Assembly: GCA_025506515.1 (NCBI GenBank)
Contig: CM046452.1
Span: 44,632,562 to 44,696,561 of the forward strand
Direction: 5' to 3'
Source of the DNA: Flaveria trinervia
Taxonomy: Eukaryota; Streptophyta; Magnoliopsida; Asterales; Asteraceae
Length of the DNA stretch: 64,000 bases
Shown here piece by piece: positions 22,319 to 31,759 of the stretch. Each line of letters opens with the position of its first letter. Position 1 is the stretch's first letter. A program made the translations under genes and the position numbers. The notes beneath the pieces were generated by a model. The model saw only the letters and a list, made by a program, of their open reading frames with translations. It searched no databases and was not told the origin of the DNA.

Positions 22319-24121
22319 TGTGACAATGCACTCGATTTCGTTATGCCAATGCAATAAACCAGGGATGTAAAACAACCATGTAATAATAATCTATGACAAA
22401 CAAATATAATCTAGTTAATAATGTTGATTATTAGTTGTGATTAGGTGGTTCATGATTTTATAGAATTTTAAATGTTTGTTTTATAAATTTTACGCAATAA
22501 CGCAACAACGTGTAATATATATTTCGTGTATTGTGTGACTTGTTGTAAATGTTTAGGATTATTATTATTGGTTAATAATACTTGTGTTAGTAGTAAAAAC
22601 TATTAAAAAGTATTAGAAAGATTAGTTTTTATAAAATATAATTAAAGGGGTTATTTTGTAAATACCTTTTAACTAAATATACCATAATTAATCAAACTCA
22701 AACCCTAATCCCCACCCCATACCCCATTGCGGCCAAAACCAATCCCCAATCCCCCACCCTTTGCAAATTCAACCAAAAACACAAACAAACAATCGAATTT
22801 GATCTAGTTTCAAGGGTTCCATAGTGCTAACAAGTCCATTCTTGATTCTACACGTTTAAAGGTATGTTTTATCAAGTTGTTCATAATTTTGGTGTAGATG
22901 AACCCTAATCCACGAAATTGATGATGATTATATGAACTTGATGGTTGTATGATGATTATATTATGTTAGTTAGGTTGTATGAATGCTGGATTATATTGAT
23001 TGTGCAAGAAATCTAGGGTTTGATCATCTACTTCATACATTGCCATAAGAGGAAACTTTATTCTTGGAATTCATGATTTGATGATTCTAAGATGTTAGAT
23101 GTGATTCTTAGATGTTAGTTTAATTTAATTGTACAAGAAAATCCATGAATTGTGATATTGATCATGACTACTAAAAGTGGAAACTTTTGTGTATAACGTT
23201 GAGAATTGGATGTTTTGGAGGTGATTAGCATGTTAGAATGAATGCTATGAACTATATTAGGTATATAATTGTTGAAATTATGGTTGAATTGGATGCTACA
23301 GCATTTTTGGGTATTACTTTCCCAAAAGGGAAACTTTATTTTTGTAGACTTTGAATGTGATGATTTGTGCATGCTTATGATGTTAGGATCATGTTAGAAT
23401 GATTGTTGATGATGTTTAATGTGTTAGAATGTGTAATTGAGTTGTATGGATGCTTGGTTGATCATGTATGAAGTATAGATTTTGATGATCATACATGATG
23501 ATGAATTATGGATAGTGATTAGGATATCATGATTTGGGTTGAAATGTGGTTGTCACTATATATGCTAGTAATGTAGTTATGATTGTCATACACGCATGCA
23601 AATCTAAGGCCCCTACTTTTAGGATTGGCAGGGTTTAGGATGTGGGGTCGTGGGTGACTTCACATGGCATGTAGTGCATGATTAGACTTCACGTATGAAT
23701 TGTTTGATGCGATGTAATTATATATTTGAGCATGATGATTATTTGAGATTTGCATGAGTGTATGATAGTATAATGTGGTATGATGACCTAGGTAGAACTT
23801 GGGTTGAATGATGTGATACACGTGGATAACTTACATGATATCCGTGTATGATAAGTTGATTTGCATGATTAAACAATATTTCATCTAATATGTCACCAAC
23901 GGGTTAACTAGGTTAACCTAGAGTTATTAAGTTTTCTGTGTACACGTACTTATGTATTTATGTCATCTAGGTAACCTTTCAAGGGTTGTCTTTGCACCTA
24001 TCATGAGTCTCTTTATTCATTATTAGTATACATCAGGTGAGTTCATGCCCCTCTATTTTATATACTTTCTTCTGGGGCAGGTAGCATACTTGTACTCAAG
24101 CTATTTTATTATTATAAATTG
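22319..24121 (+). repeat. 3' LTR of gypsy-2, right end missing
   Basis: It starts TGTGACAATGCAC after the polypurine tract. From 22895 it follows the 5' LTR copy to about 24121 (ATTATAAATTGTGT), where similarity ends abruptly. The last roughly 690 bp seen in the 5' copy are absent and replaced by unrelated sequence that leads into a Cassandra-like LTR. Small indels and substitutions distinguish the two copies throughout. Confidence 0.7.
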
Positions 24122-24205
24122 TGTCGTTCGGGATGTGGGACATACCTCACCAAGGATGGTGACTTCTCGGGCTCACGAGGACGATCAGTCCAAACAGGGG
24201 GTGCT

Positions 24206-24474
24206 TGTGACACCGTACGGATATCCCACATTGGTCGTGGACAGGAGAGATTTGTCGTTCATAAGGAATGTCTGGCCTCTAAGATCAACAACGCGTTTTG
24301 GGTGTATTGGTTATGGATGAGAGGAGAACTCCATAGTTAAGCGTGCTCAGGTGGGAGCAGCCCAGGATGTGTAACCTCCCTGGGAAGTTTTCACCTAGGC
24401 AACCAAAAGCAAACCCGTGAGCTCCTCGTTGGCAAAGCGGACAATAGTGTTGGTGTGAGGGACGGGGTGTGACA
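24206..24474 (+). mobile_element. Cassandra-like TRIM LTR (single, 269 bp)
   Basis: It begins TGTGACACCGTACGG with ATCCCACATTGGTCGTGG soon after, and ends GGGGTGTGACA. The middle contains a 5S rRNA-like segment followed by AAAGCGGACAATAGTG. These blocks in this order are what I recall for Cassandra terminal-repeat retrotransposons in miniature, whose LTRs carry a 5S-derived promoter. No second LTR, PBS or clear target duplication is visible, so it is a solo or truncated copy. The 84 bases to its left (24122-24205) belong neither to it nor to the gypsy-2 LTR as seen here. Confidence 0.65.
24323..24388 (+). other. 5S rRNA-like segment inside the Cassandra-like LTR
   Basis: The stretch GGAGAACTCC, AGTTAAGCGTGCT, GTGGGAGCAG, AACCTCCCTGGGAAGT follows the second half of plant 5S rRNA, the part with the internal RNA polymerase III promoter (A box, intermediate element, C box). 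Mismatches are present, for example GATGTGTAACC where 5S has GATGGGTGACC. It is not a 5S gene: the first half and the terminator are lacking. Confidence 0.75.
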
Positions 24475-25291
24475 AATCCAATGATTTGGATTCATCAACA
24501 TAATGCTACAATAGCAGTTTCATCAACAATTCAAGAATACAAGATCTGATGTGGACCTTGCAAGAAATTGAAGTTTGGAGGCTGCTGTAAGGGTCAAACA
24601 ATTAGGGTTTGCGAATTAGGGTTTTCAAAATTAGGGTTGCGAATGAGTTCATGGAGATGGGCTTATTAACACAATTGGGTTTGTTACTTAGACTTCATCA
24701 TTAAACAAAAAAACAACAGTTGGACTTGAGCTCAAGTGTTGAAGATTGGGCTTATGATCAACAAATCAAAATCAGGGTGCGTATTCGGGCTCTCATCAAA
24801 CAAAAACAATGTGACATCGAGTTATAAAATATAGTTGTACCAAGTTTTAAAGACCTCGCTTCCACATCAACAACAAAATTCTTGGCTTTGAACAACTATT
24901 CAGCAAAAACAAGATCAAGCTTCATTTCACATCGGAAATCTACAATTTAGGGGAGTATTGTTGGGTTTCTACCTTTGAAGAAATTGAAGATTTCCAAATT
25001 ATTAAAGTTGAAGACTTGAAAAACAAGAGCAACAAAAATATTAGTCTAGGGTTTATTTTGTAATTATTGTAAATCCTAGATTAGTATAAATATTAACATA
25101 TATCATTATTGTAAAGGGTGAATAATTCTTCATCAAGTGTGGGAATTAGTTCCATCACCAACAACATTATATCATCATTCTCCATGGATGATGATTTCAT
25201 CATCAAATCAATAAACGTCAATCATTAAACACTTTTTGTGTTCATCATTATTATTATTTTAGCATCGAATCATCAAGTTTTGCTATTATCA
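24475..25291 (+). mobile_element. Probable copia 3'-end remnant with LTR
   Basis: TTTAGGGGAG at 24946-24955 looks like a polypurine tract, followed after TAT by TGTTGGGTTTCTACC at 24959, a typical copia LTR start. The putative LTR would end near 25291 (TATCA). No second LTR, coding part or target duplication supports it, so the borders are uncertain. The part before the tract is non-coding and includes three telomere-like AATTAGGGTT words at 24601-24641. Confidence 0.35.
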
Positions 25292-25339
25292 ATATGAATC
25301 CTAAGATCCATACTCATTGTTCCATTCATATCGGGAACA

Positions 25340-25444
25340 CACAATATATATACATATATATACATATATATGTTGTATGTATGTATATATATATGTATAT
25401 ATATATATATGTGTGTATATATATATATGTGTGTATATATATGC

Positions 25445-25494
<50 letters not shown>

Positions 25495-25495
25495 C
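25340..25495. repeat. TA/TG compound microsatellite
   Basis: A long run of (TA)n, (CATA)n, GTGTGTATATATA units and a final (GT)17 or so followed by (TA)n. Open frames of up to 83 codons on both strands, read as Ile/Tyr/His runs, are artefacts of the repeat. Confidence 0.95.
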
Positions 25496-26819
25496 GACAT
25501 ACATACAGGGTGAGGTTTTATTGTAAATCATTAGAAATTGTGTAAACTAATAAACTATTTCCACCACTCATAATGTGGCATATGTCATGTTTTATTTAAA
25601 AAAGAAAAAAGAAATCTAATATTGAGGGTATTTTAATCATTTTCATTTTTCTCTTCTCTTCATTTGTACTATTTTCTAATATTAAATTAACACAACAATC
25701 TGTGTTTAAGTGATTTTATGTTTTTTTTACTATTTTTTAATATTATATTAACACAGTAACTCATGTGTAAGTGATTTGACATCTATCACTATTTTAACAC
25801 AAGTATAGAAAATAGTTTTGAATACTTTAACACAAACACGTGTTATGATTTTTATTCACACTTTAAACTAATATTTTTAACAAAAGTGCTTGATTAATTC
25901 CTTAGAATACATCACCAACTACATGTATATACATGTATAAAAAAAGATTTAACCAACATAAATAATATATACACATTTGTAACCATAGAAATCTGAGTAG
26001 TTCACTAGAAACATTAACAATAGAAAAGTCAGATTTAAATGTTGAACACCAACAAAAAATACAGATCTTACCTTGAACAACAGCAAAAAACCACAAGAAC
26101 ACTGAATTCATGATTTTCATCTTCCGTAAATATATAGTGGTCAGCCACCATCTTCATCATTTTTCATCTTCTTAACTTGAACATCAACAACAAAGCACAT
26201 GTAATCTAGATCTAAAAAATTATCACCGACAAAAAAACAAAGATCTAAACTTGAACATGTATATAAAGTTCTTAAAACAAAAAAATAAACAAAAATCTAA
26301 CCATGAACAGCAACCAAAAACCATCAGTTTGTTATCACTGTCATCGCCACCATCACTGTCGTCGCCGCCATCACCATCGTCATCACTGTCACAATCATTG
26401 CCGTCGTCACCATCGTCGCCGCCGTCACCATCGTTGTCATCACCGTCACCACTCTAAATGATTTTCAACCACCGATGAAAGCTCGGTATCTTGATTTTCT
26501 TTTGATCTCTTCTTGTGTTTTATCTTTTAGAGAGAGATATAAAGATGATGGAGAAAGGTAAGAGATATTATTCTAGAGAGAAAGATTGATTGATTGATTG
26601 AAATGGATATGAGTAGGGTTATAAGAATTTAAATGTAAAAATATAAAAATGACCAGATTAACTTTTTTGTCTCTTTATATGTAGGTTCCACCATTTGAAA
26701 CAAAATGTATTTTTTATTCTAAACAATCAGGTCCATTGATCAAAATCTAATGCGTCCCACCATTGCTATCACTTTAAACTTTCATCCTCACCCAACTACA
26801 CCACCTTTGCTACACGTCG

Positions 26820-27320
26820 CCATCACTACCATACTTTACTACCACCACTTCACCACCACCACCACCCTCGCTACACACCACTATCACTACACCCATAACA
26901 AACTGCCAACATCGCCATACACCACCACCACCCTCACTGCACACCACCATCATGACACCCACCACACCATCGGCTAGTCAAATCTGTGATTTTAGCTCCA
27001 CTCATCATCGGCTCAAATTTGGACCACCTGAAATTGCTACATATCTAAACTACCTCAATCGCCTGCTTAGTTCTGAACCACCTCCATCTCCTACACCCAA
27101 TAAAGCTAGATTTAAAGATGTGAATAAGATACGAAACAAGGACTAAAACCATAGAGAAATGCAAATGAGATGCGAGAGAGAGGATGATGACATAGAGAGG
27201 GCGGAGGCGGGGTGGGGGTTGTAGGTGGTATGGCAGTGATGTTATGGGTTTGTATGGTGGTGGTGTGACAAAGATGGTGGTGGTGTGACGGAGATGGTAT
27301 GGTGGTTATAGTGGTAGTAG
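26820..27320. repeat. Facing CCACCAC-rich and GGTGGTG-rich arms
   Basis: The left arm (26820-26965) is rich in CACCACCAC and includes ACCCATAACAAACTGCCAAC. The right arm (27190-27320) read on the minus strand gives ACCCATAACATCACTGCCATACC in similar CACCACCAC surroundings. This is a loose inverted repeat with a spacer of about 225 bases. Low complexity makes chance similarity possible. Confidence 0.4.
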
Positions 27321-27785
27321 GTGTAATGAAAGAGGATAAAGTGGGAGGGGGAGGGAGTGTTAAGGGTGGTTAGTTAGTTTAATATTATTCTTAAAATATT
27401 TTGAGATATTTATATAGAAGTAACCACTTTCAATCGAAGTGTATTATACTCTTTTTATAAAATATTTAACGGTGAAATTGACTTAATTGCAATAAATATT
27501 AAACTGCAATGATTAAACATGTGTTTTTAAACTATTGGTTGAAAAACTTTATAACCATCAAACCACAGGGACTAAAATAGTAATTTACTCCTAAAACCCA
27601 ATATGAGCCACACATTTCTTATCATATACAAGGCATATGTCATTTTCACCTTTTTTCTATAACGTTTATAACTTTTTTCACGACATCATTTTTTCAAAAA
27701 AAATCACCACTAAATTTTAGTATTCTTTTATATTTTTAAAGCCTACCATATTGGTATACTTTTTTTCTAAAAAATCATCCACCCG

Positions 27786-27870
27786 TTATTTACACATGTG
27801 TAAATCCGGTTATACACATACGTAAATACGGTTTACACGTGTAAATCCTGTATTACACTTGTGTTAAACG
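27786..27870. repeat. Four degenerate copies of a palindromic TTACACGTGTAA word
   Basis: Units of 19-24 bp: TTTACACATGTGTAAATCCGG, ATACACATACGTAAATACGG, TTTACACGTGTAAATCCTG, ATTACACTTGTGTTAAACG. Each is a dyad centred on ACATGT, ACGTGT or a similar core. Three of the four end in a short C/G motif. Confidence 0.7.
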
Positions 27871-28242
27871 AATTTTATAAAAAACATTTTTTTTATTTTT
27901 TATATTTTTTATGAAATAGGAAAACGAGAGAAATATTTTGTTTATTTATTTCTTTTATTATTCGTATTTTATAATTTTTTTATTATGTTTTTGTATTTAT
28001 CATTATGCAACTAAAAATTAGTGGTTTACATTGTATTATAAACACCTCTTTAAATAAGAACTCATAGAACTCTTATTAACCACCGATTATTGTAATCAAA
28101 GGTTGAGATTAAAAGGGTTAATAGTGTAAATTAATTATCTTTTAATTTGTATAATTAAGGCATAAAGGGTATAATGGTAAATCAAAACCTTATAGTTATT
28201 TAGAAACCCTCTAAAGATATGAAAGATATCATACTTTACTCC

Positions 28243-28247
28243 CTCTC
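28243..28247. repeat. Target-site duplication CTCTC, left copy
   Basis: CTCTC directly precedes the 5' LTR of the outer family A element. The same five bases follow its 3' LTR at 52452-52456. The local sequence is CT-rich, which slightly weakens the evidence. Confidence 0.75.
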
Positions 28248-29044
28248 TGTAGAGAATATATATAGAGGCTCAAGCAACCAAAGCCTTTTTCAAAGCATGC
28301 TGCACAAGTACTAAAGAAGAATGCTTCATAAGTTTCACACATGCAATAGAAATATCCTAATTGTGAAATCTTCTAAAGCTAAGACCAATATCTTTCAAAG
28401 CCAAAGATGAAGTCTTCTGAAGCTTCAAAGACAAAGTCTTCTAAAGCTCCACACTTGAAGACAGATTTCTTCCGAATACTTTTAATAACATGCTTTATCT
28501 GATGTACTTTTCCATAAAGTTTGACTCCTTTCCGCTGCAACTCTGTAAAGTCACCAACGTATATGAGTTGGTGAAAAGGTCCATGCTTTTGGTAACTGTA
28601 CATTGACGTCTTGAGTCTGTAACTTTCTACTTCATGTACTTTATCCTTTTTTTAATAGATAAGGATGTGAGATATGGCATGTCATAGTCACTAGTCAAAA
28701 GGCAATCTGCCTTTTGATTTTACAATTGATTTTGTTTGTGTCTAGTCAATTGTATCCAGTTGGCTTTCATAGTATAGCCAGCTGTAAGATGTAGTATAAG
28801 TATCTCATGTTCTTGTAACTTTCCTTTATGCTTTGTAACACTTGTAATAGAACTTGAGAAAGCAATATATTACATTCTAGAAAACCATACACTTGTGTAT
28901 CTTGTTCTCTTTTTCTGTCTCTTACTATATTACTTGTGTTCTTAGTGTCTTATTGTGATTAATCCAATTTGTTGTTTGATTAAGTTAAGTTGCTCTCCTC
29001 TTGTGATGTTGTGTTTTAAATGACCCCCCTTCACTGGTCCTGCA
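28248..29044 (+). repeat. 5' LTR of the outer copia A element (797 bp)
   Basis: It starts TGTAGAGAATA, ends GGTCCTGCA and is followed by a PBS. Compared with the 3' LTR, many CTTCCGAAG words are changed to CTTCTAAAG, CTTTCAAAG or CTTCATAAG here, consistent with deamination of methylated CG. It includes the block GTCAAAAGGCAATCTGCC shared by all family A LTRs. Confidence 0.9.
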
Positions 29045-29046
29045 TT

Positions 29047-29058
29047 TGGTATCAGAGC
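29047..29058 (+). other. Primer-binding site of the outer copia A element
   Basis: TGGTATCAGAGC lies two bases after the LTR. It is complementary to the initiator-Met tRNA 3' end. Confidence 0.88.
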
Positions 29059-29128
29059 TTTCTAGGCTCTTGATATAAGATCTCACCATCTTAAGATCCC
29101 TCACAAACACAAATACTCAACTTTTCAA

Positions 29129-31737
29129 ATGGCAACCATTTCCAAGACTGATATGGAAACTGGAACCATGAACAAGTCCCCACTGATCACTCTTGATGAC
29201 TTTGATACCTGGTGCCTAAGAATGGATGGTTTCATCAGGTCTCTTGACTTAAGAAAATAGGACTCTATTAAGAATGGACCTTACATACCAAGCACCCCTT
29301 CTACTACTAGTGGTGGTATGATCCCCAAGGCTATGGCAAACTACTCTGATGAAGACAGGAAGAGAGTAGAGATTGATAGAAAAGCTATGACAACCCTTCA
29401 GACTACTCTCCCAAACTCTGTATGTAGAGGTTTCAAGAAATGCAAAGTAGCTAAACAGTTGTGGGATGCATTAAAACTGATGTATGAGGGTTCCTTTGAA
29501 GCTAAGGAGAACAAGAAGGATGTCTTGAAGCAGCAGTTTGAAAACTTCACCTTCAAAACAAGTGAAACCATGACTCAACAATACTTCATGTATGTTGAGA
29601 TTGTGGATACCCTTGTGGATGGAGGAGTTCCTCTTGAGAACAGGGACATTGTAAGGAAGTTCATGTCCTCACTTCCTAGGCAGTGGACATACTACTATAT
29701 GGTGATCAAGAGAACTAAGAATCTGAAAACTCTTACTCTGACAGAGTTATATGGGATTCTAAGTGGCTACCAGATGAGATGAACATGCAACGTTCATCTG
29801 GCCTAAGGGCCCTTTCATCACCTTCCCAGAGACACCAAGGGAGAACTACACCCAAGGAAGCCCATTCCAAGAGACAAGTTCTTCTCAAGCCTTTGCGTCT
29901 TCTGATGAAAGTTGTGGTAGCTTTCTATTCACCCTTGAAGACCTGGACTATATCCATCCAGATGATCGGAGTACATGGAAATAGTCCAGCAGATGGCTCT
30001 TCTCACTCATAAAGCCAAGAAGTTCTACAAGCGGACTGGAAGGAAGTTTCCAAACAATGCAACCAGTGGAAAGTTTTGCATGGACAAAGGCAAAGTCAAG
30101 TGTTACAACTGTAACTTGATGGGCCATTTTGCCAGAGAGTTTAAGGCACCTAGAACAAATGGTGGCCAAACACAATCTAGACCCAACTACATTGACAAAG
30201 CTCCCAGAATAAGAAGCCAAAGCAGTAGGTTGTTGTTGTTATTAAAGATGGAAGATTTGACTGGAGCTTTCAGGTGAAAGATGCTTCTCCAAACCAAGCA
30301 CTAATGGTAGATCATGATGAAGCCAAGGTATTGGAACATCTCTGTACCCCTGAATGCATTACTAAAGTAAGTAGATATAAGTCCTATAACTTGGAGATGA
30401 GATATATCTTGAGTCCTTAAACATTTTAAAAGCTTATTTTAGAATGTCTGAAAATGATTATAAATTGAAGATAGAGGACTTAGAGAAAACAATTTTAGTT
30501 CTAAAACATGAGCATATAGATTTTAGGACTCAAATCAAGGATCTCATCACCAAGCTGACTGAGTGCCAGGCTGAGCTTGTGATCAACAAATCCAGGGCAG
30601 ACAAGTGTGTTCTTGAAGAAGAGACCTTCAAGAACATGATATCTTCATCCCTGCATGACAAAGTATGCTATCAAAACAAGCAGGGACTAGGATCAGATGA
30701 GATAGCTCCTCCACACACAATCTTGTCTGTAAGATCACCTAGGTGTGGAACTTGTGAAGATGAGCTTCCTCTCATAGATCCTTTCAGTGAAGAGGATGAA
30801 GAAGTGATAGTGAAGAATTCCTCTGAAAAGAGTGAAGAGGAGGATTCTAAAAAGGGCCACTATCCTTCTGAGGAGAAGAAGAAGACTGTGATGACCAAGT
30901 TAATGAGAAAGAACTTGATCAAAAAGAGCAAAAGGAAAACAATGAAGGCTCAAGAGATCAAGGCTACTTTTGACTCCAAGCAGAAGCAAGTTTTTATTCT
31001 ATAGGTTTTGAAGTAGTAAAGACTGAAGACATCAACCTAAACTCTTCTGCTAAGAGTTCTGGTTCTTGTTCAAATCATCTCAGTACCAAGAAGAAGACTG
31101 ATCGGCTATGTACCACTGCTACACAGCCTGGACCATCAAACTCCAACAACAATCCCCAGCCAAAAGGATTGTCTCAGCATCTGCAGAGGTGAGGGTGGAG
31201 AAGGGATGTGACCAAAGTCAGTCTTGCTCTCAGAAGGCTCTTGGGAAGAAGAAACTGGAGTGTGTTATGTGTGAGAGTACTGCTCATCTTGCTAAGGATT
31301 GTCCATACAATCCTAAGGGTACTCTTCACATGATCAAACCAAAGACTTCCAAGAGTTATAAGAAGATTCAGGCTTTGGAAGGAAAATTTGTTTTCTTCAG
31401 AAGCTCCAAAACCAAGAAGAAGGCAAGTGGAAAATTGCATTCGGAAGAAAGGAATACTTCCGAAGCACTGAAGTCTGCTGCAGTGTTTGTAGAATCTTTT
31501 GAAGGTTCAGTCATAAAAACTTCCGAAGTATCAAAAGCTTCCGAAGTATTGAAGGTCAAGTCCAAGAATCCAAAGGTGGTGTGGAAGTCTAAGAAAGACC
31601 AAGTGATTAAGAATTTTCCATCAACAACAGCTCAAGATCCTCCTAGGATAACAATTGGATCTATTACTATTGCATTACCTTCTGATTCTCTTAATGAGCC
31701 CAAGACAAGTAAGGCTTGGGTTTCCAAATGTAACTAA
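29129..31737 (+). pseudogene. gag of the outer copia A element, broken
   Basis: Starts at the ATG at 29129 (MATISKTDMETG). The UBN2-type gag domain spans about 29129-29780, with an in-frame TAG at 29258 and an open stretch from 29318. A first zinc knuckle at about 30099-30140 reads CYNCNLMGHFAREF; its last Cys is replaced by Phe. A Lys/Glu-rich, probably coiled-coil segment follows (30444-31004). A second, intact CCHC knuckle, CVMCESTAHLAKDC, lies near 31258-31299. A basic Ser/Lys-rich tail ends with VSKCN and TAA at 31735-31737. The tail contains CTTCCGAAG words also found in the LTR. Frame changes near 29782, 30277 and 31004 split it. Confidence 0.8.
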
Positions 31738-31759
31738 TCATTTTCTTTGTGCACGGATA

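Larger units (their letters stand above)
15577..24121 (+). mobile_element. Gypsy-2: Ty3/gypsy (Tekay/Del-like) element with both LTRs partial
   Basis: Order: a 5' LTR lacking its first part (removed with gypsy-1), a PBS-like site, gag with one CCHC knuckle, protease, RT, RNase H, integrase, a polypurine tract and a 3' LTR. About 1.2 kb of the LTRs (15577-16800 and 22895-24121) match closely. After that the two copies differ, because the 3' LTR has lost its end and is joined to a Cassandra-like sequence. The coding region is full of stops and indels. Confidence 0.8.
25510..28242. other. AT-rich non-coding DNA with simple repeats
   Basis: No supported gene. Contents: a pair of imperfect direct repeats (about 25670-25718 and 25730-25778) sharing TTAACACA and GTGTTTAAGTGATTT or GTGTAAGTGATTT; a CATCACCATCGTCG-type trinucleotide region at 26333-26456; a GATT tetranucleotide run at 26586-26601; CCACCAC-rich DNA at 26820-26965 facing GGTGGTG-rich DNA at 27190-27320; and palindromic TTACACGTGTAA words at 27786-27870. 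It may include decayed MITEs, but I found no clean terminal repeats. Confidence 0.55.

Noticed and set aside
24045..24340. Two overlapping frames of 73 and 91 codons
   Set aside because: They cross the break between the gypsy-2 LTR and the Cassandra-like unit, which are non-coding repeats.
24323..24388. A functional 5S rRNA gene
   Set aside because: Only the second half matches, with substitutions in the promoter boxes and no T-run terminator; the context is a Cassandra-like LTR.
24601..24641. Interstitial telomere tract
   Set aside because: Only three degenerate AATTAGGGTT words separated by other bases; too few and too irregular for telomeric DNA.
25294..25545. Open frames of 69-83 codons on both strands
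   Set aside because: They are translations of a TA/GT microsatellite (Ile/Tyr/His runs) with no protein-like composition.
26251..26457. 68-codon Ser/Pro-rich frame
   Set aside because: It follows a CATCACCATCGTCG-type simple repeat; composition alone explains the open frame.
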